Positions 21,351 through 31,834 are shown, counted from the first letter of the stretch. The stretch is 64,000 nt of DNA from Notamacropus eugenii (GCF_028372415.1 NC_092874.1:334570651-334634650), one strand, 5' to 3'. A program made the numbers and translations. Notes: generated by a model from the sequence alone, not told the origin.

Positions 21351-21474
21351 GGTCTATGATTTATCTGCTAAGTGCTCAGGGGTTCATGGTGACTGGGATG
21401 GGGGACAGAGCAATCCATCTCTCCTCTCCCTCTCATGAAAAGTGGCTAGAAATAGTACTGACAGGATCCACAGT

Positions 21475-21720
21475 TTGTATTTGCCCTTCATTCTTGAAGA
21501 GGACCATGACAGCAAGGAAATGATGACATAACTGGCAGTTGACTTTGATTTGAGTGAGGGAGGGCTGTGCAAGGTCACCAACCTCATTTTCTCCTCCTGA
21601 GCCATCTGGGTCCAGTGACCAGATATTCATCAGGATGACTGGACATGATCCAGGATGCAGTGAGAGACCCTGGCCCTTTTAGGCTAAGGCTGTCTAAAGC
21701 CAGAAGGAAAGAGAGTATTG
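21475..21720 (-). mobile_element. RTE-tailed dispersed repeat (copy 4, longest)
   Basis: 'gtatttgcccttcattcttg', 'gagtgagggagggctgtgca', 'gtccagtgaccagatattca' and 'tcaggatgactggacatgat' form the most complete antisense copy of this family in the window. Confidence 0.78.
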
Positions 21721-22054
21721 TGTGGTGCTTTCTCTTTCAAAGATCTATTGAGTCATCAGTTCTTCCTACTCAGCATCCGATAAAGAGGCTCCGACTTAGG
21801 GCCTCATCATCTCAAAGCAGATTCCCTTTTCATTCTGAGTCAGACATCCGTGGTCAACAGGAAGAAGAAATGTTAAATTTTCACACTTTCTGTTCAACTC
21901 CTTTTACCCTCTGGTCTAATTATATTAGCCAGAATTTATTTTTATTCTTCAGTGTGTACCAAATCTTGTGGATGTGATTGTCACTAACATTCTGGAGTGA
22001 GTTCAATAGACTGTATAACCTTGTTGGGGCAGAAACCTCTTCATTCTGGTCTTT

Positions 22055-22200
22055 GATTTCCTAGTTTGTACATGGTTGTTTGAATACTATTAGATTGTAA
22101 TGCTATTAGATTCTGTCTCCAAGGAGACAGAAATTGTTTTTACCTTTCTTTGTAACCCCGGTGCTTGGCACAGAGTAGGGGCTTATTGACTTGACCTGAT
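22055..22200 (+). mobile_element. L2 3' end
   Basis: 'ctccaaggagacagaaattg', 'cggtgcttggcacagagtag' and 'gggcttattgactt' are the sense L2 3' terminus. Confidence 0.82.
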
Positions 22201-22619
22201 TTGACTCAGTGCCTTGCTCATAGATATCGCATCCTATGTGAAGGCTTATTCAAGAGGTCAGGGCAGCTGTTTCTGCCCTGGAGCCAATGTTCCAGAGGGA
22301 TTTGAATTCAGCACCTTGCAGTAGGATTCAGCCAGTATAATCCTCTGTGGTACACATGGTCAAAGAGAGAAGAGAGTGAGCGAATGACAAGCAATGCTGT
22401 CCTTTCTAAGCCCAGTCTGTCAAGAAGGCAAACCATCTTGAGTCCTTGCCTTGACATCTTTGAAAACGTGCCTTCCAGGCTTTGAGGTATGCTGCGCTAC
22501 TGACCCCTGGTGGGCAGGTATCTGAACTGTTCAGGGCAAAAGAAGAATCCCTCATTGATACATCCTGTAGCAGTGCTCTCCTTAGCACTGACCAGAGGCC
22601 AGATCTCATCTTAGTACAA
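22201..22619. other. Non-repetitive stretch
   Basis: Opposing 68- and 75-codon frames span 22406-22688. Neither has recognisable homology. Confidence 0.35.
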
Positions 22620-22720
22620 CAGTGTAATCGCACAGAGTTGGAAAGGAATTCTAGTGCTCATCTGGTCCTAATCCCTCATTTTACCTAGGAGGAAATCCAG
22701 ATCCGAAGAACCGAGAGCTT
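22620..22720 (-). mobile_element. MIR SINE fragment
   Basis: 'cacagagttggaaaggaatt', then 'catctggtcctaatccctca': antisense MIR 3' half. Confidence 0.65.
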
Positions 22721-22844
22721 ACATATTCAAATCAATGTATTCTTGTTCCAAAACCAGAGCTTTTCCCACCCCATCTCAGGTCAACGTAGACTAGCAACTA
22801 CCCTTTCTCCTTATTGGTGATCTAGAAATTCTTGGATACAAATT

Positions 22845-22995
22845 CTATACCATAATACACAGACTCTTTGACCCTGACCAAGTCTCCTAACCTGTCAGTC
22901 TCCCTGGTAATCTTTCAAAGAATAATTTATAAGTTGCTGAGCAGGTTCTGATCTGAATTGGTAGAAATTCTCCCGCTGAGAGTTCCACACAATGT
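22845..22995 (+). mobile_element. Ther-2-like CORE-SINE
   Basis: 'ctttgaccctgaccaagtct', 'ataatttataagttgctgag' and 'attggtagaaattctcccgc' match the Ther-2-type 3' part. Confidence 0.68.
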
Positions 22996-23764
22996 TGTAC
23001 TCACAAATACAGATCAAAAACAAATTTTTTAGAAACCCAATATATAGGTAATATGGAATGAACATGGTAAAAAGATCATTTGATAGGGAACCATGAGATC
23101 TGGGTTCTAGCCAAGGATATTTTGAAGCTCAAAAGAGATATATTTCAAATGTTAAAGTGATATATAAAATTAGTTTCTATTGCTCTCTTCCTCCTCTTTC
23201 CCCTTCTCCTTCTTCATGTTACCATCATCATCATTCTTATTTATCCCATAGTCCCCAGGCCTCCAGTCTGCTGATAACTTCATTCCTTGAGCCTTCTACC
23301 AAACTCCTGCTAAACTCAAGCAGTTGTTATAGAGCAATACAGAGGTGTGTGTGCTGGTAAATTTTTAACAACTAGACTCTCTGGGGGAAAATGTGTGCAT
23401 ACACACTTTAAAGTTTAATCTCCATGATTAACACTTTCTTAAGTCTAGACAATCAACAGAGCATAAATCAAACCCCAATTCCTAACTAGGGGGAGTTCTA
23501 AGGTACAAATGCTCACTGTGAAAATTTAATCATCGCCTCTCCCAGAACACTCCAAGTTCTAGGCCAGGCTTTGCTTCTAATTTGCTGTATGACCTTGGAC
23601 CTTCTTCTAGCCTGCTTTCCTCACTTACAGTGAAATGGTTATATACAAGCATATCACTGGATCATGGGTTTAGAATTGGGACTATAGAAGTCACCCACTC
23701 TAACCCCTTTGTTTTACAGATGAGAAAACTGAGGCCCAGTTGTCTGAGTAATAGTAATAGTAAT
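22996..23764. other. Mixed: decayed MIR remnants and non-repetitive sequence
   Basis: MIR-like blocks are visible at about 23585-23640 (plus) and 23690-23735 (minus, 'ttttacagatgagaaaactg'). The remainder is unassigned. Confidence 0.4.
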
Positions 23765-23786
23765 AACTAATATTTCCATAGCACTT

Positions 23787-23832
23787 TTCTTTTTCTTTAT
23801 GTCTATTTTATTTTTCCCCAATTACATGTTTA
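23787..23832 (-). mobile_element. 46-bp L1 3'-end insertion with 10-bp TSD
   Basis: On the minus strand it is the L1 3' terminus (catgtaattgggg-type) plus an A-rich tail. It is bracketed by the direct repeat catagcactt (23777-23786 and 23833-23842) inside a MIR. Confidence 0.85.
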
Positions 23833-23889
23833 CATAGCACTTCAAGGCTACATAAAACACTATGCATATTACCTCGTTTGATCCCAACT

Positions 23890-24144
23890 AAAACTCTACT
23901 TTCTACAGAAAACCTTTCCTTATCCCTCTTAATTCCAGAGGCTTTGTTCTTTTAATTATTTCCTATACCTCCTGTACTGTATATAGCCTGTTTTGTATCT
24001 GTTTGTTTATATGTCATCTCCTCCATTAAGCTCTCTGGGGGAAGGGTTTGTCTTCTGCCTCCTTTTGTATCACCAGGATTTAGCAGGGTGCCTAGCATAC
24101 AGTAGGAGCTTAATAAATGTTTGTTGATTAATTGATTGATTGAG
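23890..24144 (+). mobile_element. L2 3' end inserted in MIR
   Basis: 'ctacagaaaacctttcctta', 'cctagcatacagtaggagct' and 'taataaatgtttgttgatt': sense L2 3' UTR and terminus. Confidence 0.88.
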
Positions 24145-24489
24145 CCTCACAATAACCCTGTAAAGTAGGTGTTGCTATTATCCCCGTTTTACAGATAAGG
24201 AAACCAAGGCTGAAAATGGTAAAAATGACTTGCCCAGAGTCACTCTCCTAGTAATAGCCTGAGGCAGAATTTGAACTCTACCTCCACTTAACTGCCTCTG
24301 GGTTGTGTTTGATCTTAAATTTTTAACAATAACAAAATAATTCATAACTAATTATGTAGCACATATAATCTAGTAAGCCAATAAACTGTCCAATGCCTGT
24401 CCATTATACATGACTGCCACCAGGATGCATGAAAACATGCTTAGATCAATGAGTAAGTCTAATTGAGACCAAATCTAATTAATGAAGGG

Positions 24490-24690
24490 GTAGACCTATA
24501 ATTTAATTGTTGTAGAGAACTTCCAATATGGAAATTCCCTCTATTGATGCAAATCAGAAGCTCCTTTGTAATTTTTCACCTTAGAGAATTGCTTGGAATC
24601 ACTGAGAGATTGTAATGAACCCATGGACACACAGTTAGCATGTGTCAGAGACAAAAATTGAACTCACGTCTTCCTGACTCCAGTGTAACC
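24490..24690 (-). mobile_element. Ther-2-like CORE-SINE
   Basis: 'ggaaattccctctattgatg', 'aattgcttggaatcactgag' and 'gaactcacgtcttcctgact': antisense copy. Confidence 0.68.
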
Positions 24691-25639
24691 CGTTTTTCTA
24701 ATTGCATTTATTTGACTCACACAATAAGATTTTCTGGTCATGCGGCTCACTTTTTAACCAAAAGATGAAAGCTTCATGACTACTCTATGACCCCTTCCAA
24801 CTCTAACCAGTACAGAGAACATCCATTTTCTGAGACATTATGTTTTTACTCATATAGTCCAGTTTCCAATCCTTGAATTAAGGAAATGAGAGTTATAGAT
24901 GCCAATGATTAAAGTCCATCACCAGGGTCCTAGGGAAGAGCCCTCTCTGAGAAAATGGGGCATTGTTCAAGTCATGAGGTAGTAAGATGGTAGGGCTAAA
25001 CCTAAGTTTTTTGGAAATGCCAAGTCCAGTGGAGGAGTTGGGAGGCAGGATGGGAAAAAAAAGTCCAGAATCAGGGAGAGCACATGAATGAAGGAAAGAA
25101 GTAAGTGTTAGGGAAAAGATGGCTTATCATATGTAATTCCCTTTCCTAAAGAACAGATTTTTTTCTTTTTTCATTTTCTTTTTCTTTTTCTTTTAATGGA
25201 AGTACTTTGTCATTAGTGGGCCCAGGATGGCCTACACCTGATTACTTCAATTACAGGAATGTCAGATCTTAATTCAACTCATATTCTTTGCCTTCCTCAA
25301 ACAATAGCAAATATCCTATCCTTTTCTATCACGTGGGCTTTTCAAAATCTCTCCTGGATCTATAAGGGTGTTAGAGAGAGGTCATCTCAACCCCTGGCTA
25401 GAGACATAACTAGCAATTTTTGTACTTAGAGCAGGCAGTAGGAAATATTTCCTTCAAATGCTCCCGGGTTAGCTGCCATGGTGAGGGGGTTGGCATGCAG
25501 GAGAAGTGACCCTCTGGGCACTGGCCCATCTGGTAACTTCCTAATTTAACAAATTATTCTTATTAACTGGATGCTAAGCCAAGTTGTTTCTAAGATGGAA
25601 TGAAAGGGTCATTGGTGCCACCATCACCTTCTAAATAGC
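24691..25639. other. About 950 bp mostly non-repetitive sequence
   Basis: A CTTTT-rich tract occurs at 25150-25195. No repeat family, exon or RNA gene is recognised. Confidence 0.35.
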
Positions 25640-25835
25640 AATAACAGTAGCTAGAATTTATATAGCACTTTATATATTTTTATATATGTTATCTCATTTG
25701 ATCCTCACAACCATCTATGAGGTGGATATGATTATCATCCCCATTTTCCAGATGAAGAAATTGAGGCAGAAAGAGGTTAAGTGACTTACCCTGGGTTACA
25801 CAACTAGTAAGGCAAGATTTGAACTTACGAGTTGT
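25640..25835 (-). mobile_element. MIR SINE
   Basis: 'tttatatagcactttatata', 'tctcatttgatcctcacaac', 'cagatgaagaaattgaggca' and 'ggttacacaactagtaaggc': nearly complete antisense MIR. Confidence 0.9.
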
Positions 25836-26439
25836 TCCACCCTAGTTGTCGCTCTGACTTTAGGCAATGCTAGCCCAGTAAAGATATTTTGAAGAAAATG
25901 GTTGCAGATTGTAAGATCACTTCCCCAGGAAACAGATCCTCATTTCCTGCCATTTTTATCAGTGACAGACTCACTACTGGACCCCATGGAGTCTGGCCTA
26001 GGAGCTGCTTGTTGCCATGGTGACCAACCATCTCATTGACTACACTTCTCTCGCTTTCCCCTATCCCATATGTGACCCAGTTTCCCTGAGGAGGAGGAGG
26101 AAGAGTAGTTTTGAAGCTTGAGATACAAGGAGAGGAATCAAGAAAGGGAACCACAGTGGGAAACTTTGATCAGTCATAGAGTAAGGGATGAGTCTTAGGT
26201 ATTTGGGTACACTCAGAGGGAAAATATAGCTCACAAAGGAAGATGAAGAGACAAAGACCAATTGTATTAGTGGTTACAATGCTCTAAACCATTTTCCAGG
26301 TCCTTATGTGCCTTACTGGTCTCTTCATGAATGGTGTGATGCTGCCACAGAGCAACTTAAACTCTCAAAGAGCCCATAACATAGATGGGCTAGATCAGTG
26401 TCCTGTAGCCAATGTCTCAAATAACCAGAGAATCTGAGT
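25836..26439. other. Non-repetitive block with an X-box-like palindrome
   Basis: 26011-26024 is gttgccatggtgac, close to the RFX X-box pattern (GTNRCC, short gap, RGYAAC). The minus strand has frames of 94 and 66 codons here that resemble nothing I know. Confidence 0.35.
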
Positions 26440-26901
26440 GTGAAAATAAGCCTCATGGTCAACTGGAATGAGCTCAGTGGTCATCTAGAATAAGCTTAGT
26501 GATCACCCAGAACAGTCTCCATGACTATCTAGAATAGACTCTGTGGTCACCTAGAATAAACTAGGTGGTCATCTAAAATGAGCTTAGTGGTGTCTGGAAT
26601 GGGCTTGATGGTCATCTAGACTAGCCTCCATGGCCATCTAGAATGAGCTAAGTGGTGTCTAGAATAGGCTCCATGGTCATCCAGAATGAGTTCAGTGGTT
26701 TCTAGAAGAGACTCCATGGTAATCTAGAACAGGCTCCATTGTCATCCAGAATAAGCTCAGTAGTATCTAGAATACACTCCAAGGTCATCTAGAGTTGTCT
26801 CCATGGTCATCTAGAATGAGCTCGGTGGTGTCTAGAATAAACTTGGTGGTCATATAGAATAGCTCGGTAGTCATCCAGTCTCAGTGGCCATCTGAGTCAA
26901 C
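26440..26901. repeat. Degenerate 22-bp minisatellite, about 20 units
   Basis: Units follow the pattern tggtcatctagaatgagctc plus two bases, 21-22 bp each, with a TCTAGA core. Shorter 21-bp units lacking one base occur at units 7, 10, 12, 15 and 18, giving a loose ~65-bp higher-order period. It lies next to a CR1/L3 3' end and is not coding. Confidence 0.92.
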
Positions 26902-26904
26902 TTG

Positions 26905-27140
26905 TACCAGAAACAAGATTCCTCTTACAACATCTTTAACAAGTAATGATCTAACCTCTGTTTGAAGCTTTCCAAGGATGGTAAACACATTACCTCCTTG
27001 AGCAACTTGTGGTCTACTTGTGGAATTCTCAAATTATTAGGAAGCTTATCCTTACATCAAGCTAAATGTAATGCCCCTCTTTGGCTTCCTTTGGATTTTT
27101 CTATTCTGTTCTCTGGGACCAAGTACGATAATACCAGTCT
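26905..27140 (-). mobile_element. CR1/L3-type LINE 3' region
   Basis: 'tctaacctctgtttgaagct', 'taggaagcttatccttacat' and 'ggttctctgggaccaag'-like text correspond to antisense CR1/L3 3' sequence. Confidence 0.72.
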
Positions 27141-27142
27141 AT

Positions 27143-27195
27143 AGTAGTAGTAGCATCAGTAGTAGTATAGTAGTACTAGTAGTAGCAGCAGCAGA
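27143..27195. repeat. (TAG)n microsatellite
   Basis: TAG/CAG trinucleotide units with interruptions. Confidence 0.85.
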
Positions 27196-27242
27196 AGTTA
27201 GCATCTTTAAATTTGTGAAATGCTTTACAAACATCTCATTTT

Positions 27243-27710
27243 AGAGGCAGCTGGTTGGCAAAGTGCATGGAGCATTGGGCTGGAGTCAGGATAGATCTGC
27301 CTCAGTTTCTTCATTTGTAAAATGGGGATAATAATCACACTTCCCTCACAGGGTGGTTGTGAGGATTCAATGAGATGCTTGTAGAAGTGCTTAGCACAGT
27401 GTATGGCACATTGTTCTTTGTTATTCAGTCATTTTCAGTTGCATCCAACTCTTTGTGACTCCCTTTGGAATTATCTTGGCAAAGATACTAGAGTGGTTAG
27501 CCATTTTCTTCTCCAACTCATTTTACAGGTGAGGAAACTGAGGTAAACAGGGTTAAGTGACTTGCCCAGGGTCACACAGCTAGTAAGTGTCTGAGGCTGG
27601 ATTAGAACTCATGAAGATGAGATTTTCTGAGTTGAAACCTGACACTCTATTGGCTGCATCACTTAGCTGCCTACATGACACATGGTAGATGGTTAATAAA
27701 TACTTGTTTT
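27243..27710 (+). mobile_element. tRNA-headed/MIR-type SINE split by a Mar-1-like SINE
   Basis: 27243-27410 carries the head ('gcagctggttggcaaagtgc') and the MIR-type end, and 27674-27710 carries the terminal 'atggttaataaatacttg'. The head lacks much of the CORE (internal deletion near 27290). Confidence 0.75.
27411..27673 (-). mobile_element. Mar-1-like CORE-SINE
   Basis: Complete antisense SINE with 'aggtgaggaaactgaggtaa' and 'cagggtcacacagctagtaa'. Confidence 0.92.
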
Positions 27711-27809
27711 CTCCCTTATTCTTATTTATTATATAAACCTGGGAGATGGGTGCTATTAATGGCCCCATTTTAGGTATGGGGGCTAGGCCTGTGACTCCGC
27801 TGGTACTGG

Positions 27810-27960
27810 ATGATAGATTTAGAGCTAAAAGGGGCAAAGTTCAACAAGTCAATTTCCTTTCTAGGGGAAACTGAGGTCCAGAGAGATTAAATGGCTTAGT
27901 ATAGTGTCTGAGGCAGGATTTGAACTCACATCTACCTGACTCCAAACTCTGCCCTTTCCA
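27810..27960 (-). mobile_element. MIR SINE
   Basis: 'gaaactgaggtccagagaga', then 'ggcaggatttgaactcacat'. Confidence 0.78.
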
Positions 27961-28009
27961 TGATGAGGACATTCCTTTGGCTGGTTGTTACCTTCTTGAC
28001 GTCTATATT

Positions 28010-28135
28010 CTCTGAGAGTTGTTTAGAGCCCTGAGAGTGACTTATTTAGGGTTCCACAGGCAATGTGTATCAGAGGTAGAATTTGAACTTAGATTTTCCT
28101 GGTTCCAGGTCCCTACTACCCATCTGGTTAGATAG
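28010..28135 (-). mobile_element. MIR SINE fragment
   Basis: 'agggttccacaggcaatgtg', then 'gtagaatttgaacttagatt'. Confidence 0.65.
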
Positions 28136-28214
28136 ATGTATTATATGTAAAATGTCATGCTGCTTTTCATAAGACAAATCTTAAAGAGAGCCCTCTAAGT
28201 TTTCTCCAAGCTCT

Positions 28215-28390
28215 TCAATCATTCATAGAATCAAAGATTCAATATTAGAAAGGATCATTTTACAGATAAAGTAACTGAGGCTCTACGGGATTAAATGACC
28301 TATCTAATGTGTCCTGGGTAATAAGCAGAAGAACTGAAATTTGAACTCAAGTCCTCTGACTTACATCTTCAGCACCCTTTCCACTACACA
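28215..28390 (-). mobile_element. MIR SINE
   Basis: 'ttacagataaagtaactgag', then 'aaatttgaactcaagtcctc'. Confidence 0.72.
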
Positions 28391-28956
28391 ACACAAAGCT
28401 ATACATTCCTAATATCTTCAACCTTGCATGATATTATTTTCAAGTTCTCAGATAGGAAGGGCAAATGAAAATCTAGGATGGGAGCCAGGGTTACAGAGAG
28501 GTAGGTAGTACAGGGCAGAGAATCTCCCAAGGTCATTAGTTCCCAGACCAACAGACAGCTGAGCTGACTAAAACTCTGGGCCCTTTGGGCCCCAGTTCAG
28601 GGGTTTTGGGGGGTTTCCTCCAGCCTCTGTTGTCGACTTCCATAGCCACATTTAGAGCAGCGCAGCTGGAAGCTGGGGTTCAGTTGGTTTTCAGTGACCT
28701 GAAAAGGAACTTTACCTAGGAGTGGGCCAGGCGACTCCTTCTGCCTAGAACAACTTGTGCTCAGCTCTCTGTGCACCAGGGTTCAGATGATAGAGGCATG
28801 CAATGCTTTGTCACGGCCACCTTCTGAGAAATGAGCAAACCTCTATCTCTCCATCAGGGTTTTCATTTAATCCTCTAGCTCAGCCAAGGGCAGCTTGTCC
28901 CCCAGGCTGCGCTTTGCACAAGAGTCACAGCTATTGACAACTGCTTGGGCTCACAG
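28391..28956. other. Non-repetitive, relatively GC-rich block (candidate regulatory)
   Basis: 28560-28950 has no repeat signature, is richer in G+C than its surroundings and holds several E-box-like CAGCTG/CAGCTT sites. It lacks an open frame of note. Conservation cannot be judged from one genome. Confidence 0.35.
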
Positions 28957-29133
28957 CAGGGATCCTTAACCTTTTTGTGAGTCATGGTTCCCCCCTGGCA
29001 AACTGGTGAAACCTACTGGCCCCCTCTCAGAAAAAAAAATACTTTTAACTGCATAAAATAAAATACATAAAATTGCAAAGAAAATTTTTTAAAAACAAAC
29101 CTAAATCAACAGCCCCAGGGTAAGAACACCTAG
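28957..29133. mobile_element. Small hAT-like non-autonomous DNA transposon
   Basis: The ends cagggatccttaacc and ggtaagaacacctag are imperfect inverted repeats. The interior 'gcataaaataaaatacataa' resembles a known mammalian hAT-derived repeat. No 8-bp target duplication could be paired, so the end positions are tentative. Confidence 0.5.
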
Positions 29134-29235
29134 TTATAGAATCATAGACTAAAGAAATAAACAAATAAATAGATTGTGAGTATATATTAGTATCTGTATG
29201 TGTGCCTATGTATTGTGCGTGAGGAATAGTGCCCT

Positions 29236-29278
29236 ACACACACACACACACACACGCACACACACACACACACACACT
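29236..29278. repeat. (CA)n microsatellite
   Basis: CA units with one CG interruption. Confidence 0.95.
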
Positions 29279-29279
29279 C

Positions 29280-30193
29280 ACACTATGACAGTGGCACAGG
29301 TAACGCGTAGTTGGTGGCTGTCTAAGTGATACCAGAGATGCTGTCACAGCAAGAGTTCTCCCATATCTGAATCTCCCAAGGATATTGGTTTCCCAGCCCT
29401 CCTTTGCAAAGCATACAGAAAAGCTGGCTGTTATTTCCCAGCAAGGTTGTGTAATCTAGGATTCGTCCATAAGGTGGCTCTCTTCTCCAGGCACTGGGGC
29501 CAGAAGGGGATCTGCAGTGCTGGCTTCCACAAGTCATTTATTCCCTTCTCCCACCCATGTGGTTGGATGGATTTAATTACTGTCACTAGTCAGATTTAAA
29601 ATTCAGTATAAAGGGAAAGAAATGGAATATTGCCCTGAAAGATGAAAGTTATAGAAATCTCAAATGACTCTTATCCCTACCCCCCCACCCTACGACTGGG
29701 AAATTTCCTTCTCTCTCAGTCAAGTTCATTCATAATATTCCAACAAGTGACTTTTTAGTGGCCACGTAGTTTAGATGGAATAGCTAGGAAACAGTCAATC
29801 GTTCTCTTTCATGTGATCAGTCCCCTCCACCCCAAGCTTTCTTCCTCACCTGTATATAATGGCAAGATTAAGCAAGATTTGTTTGTTGGACTTTTTTTTA
29901 TATAAATAAAGGAGATATAGCAGGAAAGTCCTAGAGTCTGGGATCAGTCGCCTGGTCAGTTTTCTCCAGCTGTTGAGATTTCACACCAGCTAACAGTCTT
30001 GGATCCTTGGCTTACCTTGTCTTTGTCTGCATCTCCCGGTCTCAGTCTCTGCTACCACAGCTCTCCCAGATCTACCCTATCTCATCCTTCATAACCCCTA
30101 GCCCAGCCTGCTGCAGCAACAAAGGCCACACCTCAGACATCAACAACTGATTTATTGTTTTGGGGGTTATCTAGACTTAAATGATGGAAGCGC
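29280..30193. other. Non-repetitive stretch; possible LTR- or promoter-like TATA/AATAAA region
   Basis: 29840-29920 has 'ctgtatataatggcaag' and then 'tatataaataaagg', a TATA plus AATAAA combination seen in LTRs. No TG...CA ends or duplication can be matched. The rest is unassigned, with no exon recognised. Confidence 0.3.
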
Positions 30194-30673
30194 AATGCTT
30201 GGCATATAGGAGGTGCTTTATAGATGTTTACTGACTGACCCGGTGTGGTATGTGTGTATGTGAGTAAAAAGAGAGGTCTCCAGCCCTCCCCAGCAGCAAT
30301 AAGGGCCATGTGGCTGCCCACAGCTGGTTGGCCCACTGGCAACATTCCATCTTCTCTGCTCCTAAGCACATGGAATTCAAAGCAACAGCAGGTGCCTCAG
30401 TCCTTCTGACAAGGGCAAAATCAACATAAGACAAAAAAAAAAAAAAGGCCAAATTGCTCTCATGGACACAAATCTGTTCTTGTCTCCTGAATTCTCCCAC
30501 AGCTCCTTCACTTTGAGCTTCCTGCTGACTCAATTTCCTATGGAAGCCATCAAGGTTCGTCTGGCACTCAGAGATGAAACATTTTGCAGACCTCTCTTTC
30601 CATGCACATATACACAAACCACACCAGGGCAGTCAATTGACATTTATTAAGCACCTGCTACATGCCAGGTATT
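30194..30673. repeat. 86-bp inverted repeat pair with 308-bp spacer
   Basis: The reverse complement of 30194-30279 aligns without gaps to 30588-30673 at 69 of 86 positions. The outer ~44 bp of each arm is L2 3' end. The inner ~42 bp (containing ccacacc and agacctctcttt) is not L2. The spacer has an A14 run at 30433-30446 and a 129-codon minus frame that I take to be chance. Confidence 0.85.
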
Positions 30674-30764
30674 GAGTCTCCATCATTTAGGTCTAGAATC
30701 GAGAGGACAATAAATCAATCCCCAATTTGTAGCATCTATGAATATCTGAAGTGCAAGTGTTCAT

Positions 30765-31023
30765 GGGGCAGTTAGGCTGAACAGGAGATAGAGTGCCAGG
30801 TCTGGAGTCAGGAAGACTCAGCTTTCTGAGTTCAAATCTGGCCTCAGACACTTACTAGCTATGTGACCCTGGGCAAGTCACTTAACCCTGTTTGCCTCAG
30901 ATCCTCATCTGTAAAATGAGCTGGAGAAGGAAATGGCAAACTACTCCATCTTTGTCCAGAAAACCCCAAATGGGGTCACAATGAATTGGACGTGACTGAA
31001 AAATGACTGAACACCAAAAAAAA
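30765..31023 (+). mobile_element. Mar-1-like CORE-SINE
   Basis: Full sense copy: 'ggggcagttaggctgaacag', 'tgtgaccctgggcaagtcac', and tail 'aaaatgactgaacacc' plus an A run. Confidence 0.93.
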
Positions 31024-31834
31024 TGTTCATGCTGAAAATTTAACAATCAGCCCTCAAGAGTGGTTTGAACTGGCTCCAGCATACCCCTGATTCTAGGCAT
31101 AGGGAACAGGGCAGGAGGTAGAAAGGCCCCGAAATTGGTCAAAGGATAGAAAGTAGTCCACTGCGGTTGGAGTCTGTGGCAGAAAGGAGTAGGAGGTAAG
31201 GTTGGAAAGAGAGTGGGTTATTAGATGATGGAAGTAGAACCCAACAATATGGTTTTCAAGCTGGAGCCCAATGAGGAGAATCCTTTAAGCCTTTGGGACA
31301 CAAAGAGTGGTCATGAGGCAGGACTGCTTAGACTATGTACCACACATCCGTGTAGACATTGTTGCTAACTCATTTATAAAGAGCCTGCTTTAAGGTGAGT
31401 GTTTTGAACAGAGCAGAGCAGCTACTTCATTTTTGATCTATTGAAAATTAGCCTTTGACACAGTTGTCACCATGGTGATCTAGCTCAAAAGGAGCACATC
31501 CATAGGTTCAGGCATTTGGTGGGTGTACTTGAGAGAGGAGCCAATGGGATGAAGCTGCCACTCTGAAACTATGACCAATCTGGCTCTAATTAGAATCTCC
31601 TCTAATTATAGCGATGGAAGCTTTAGGTGGATCCACAATGCTGGGGCACTGCTCTTTTCCTCTCCACAAACAGGTCTTTCTACTTTGGACCCACAAGAGC
31701 AATGATTGGGTACAAAGAAAGGGAGGGACACTCTAAAAACAGGGGCTAGGCTCGCTTGTCTCATAGGCTTTTTATACCTTCATTCTGAAACCCTTCAAAA
31801 AATTAATAGGGAAGAGGAGGAGAGAGGGCATAAT
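31024..31834. other. Non-repetitive block with paired TAATTA sites (candidate regulatory)
   Basis: 31420-31640 has a palindromic gtcaccatggtgat near 31468, a CCAAT box (agccaatggg, near 31550) and two ctctaatta sites about 20 bp apart near 31585-31610. No coding signal is seen. Confidence 0.35.

Larger units (their letters stand above)
23765..24300 (-). mobile_element. MIR SINE interrupted by an L1 micro-insertion and by L2
   Basis: MIR in antisense: 'tatttccatagcac', a break at 23787-23832, 'acttcaaggctacataaaac', a break at 23890-24144, then 'cctcacaataaccctgtaaa' and 'ttacagataaggaaaccaag'. It was hit twice, by two different LINEs. Confidence 0.8.

Noticed and set aside
26440..26901. CRISPR array
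   Set aside because: Units are contiguous 21-22-bp tandem repeats without spacers, and the genome is vertebrate.
26440..26901. Coding tandem repeat
   Set aside because: The 22-bp unit is not a multiple of three and all frames close within the array.
28957..29133. hAT element with defined TSD
   Set aside because: Terminal inverted repeats are visible but the flanking 8-mers do not match, so no duplication is claimed.
29840..29930. Cellular promoter (TATA boxes)
   Set aside because: TATATAA plus AATAAA in close succession is more typical of LTRs or AT-rich drift. There is no downstream exon or CpG island.
30228..30617. 129-codon minus-strand frame
   Set aside because: It spans the inverted repeat arm and the A14 run (giving a Phe run), so it is an accident of local composition.
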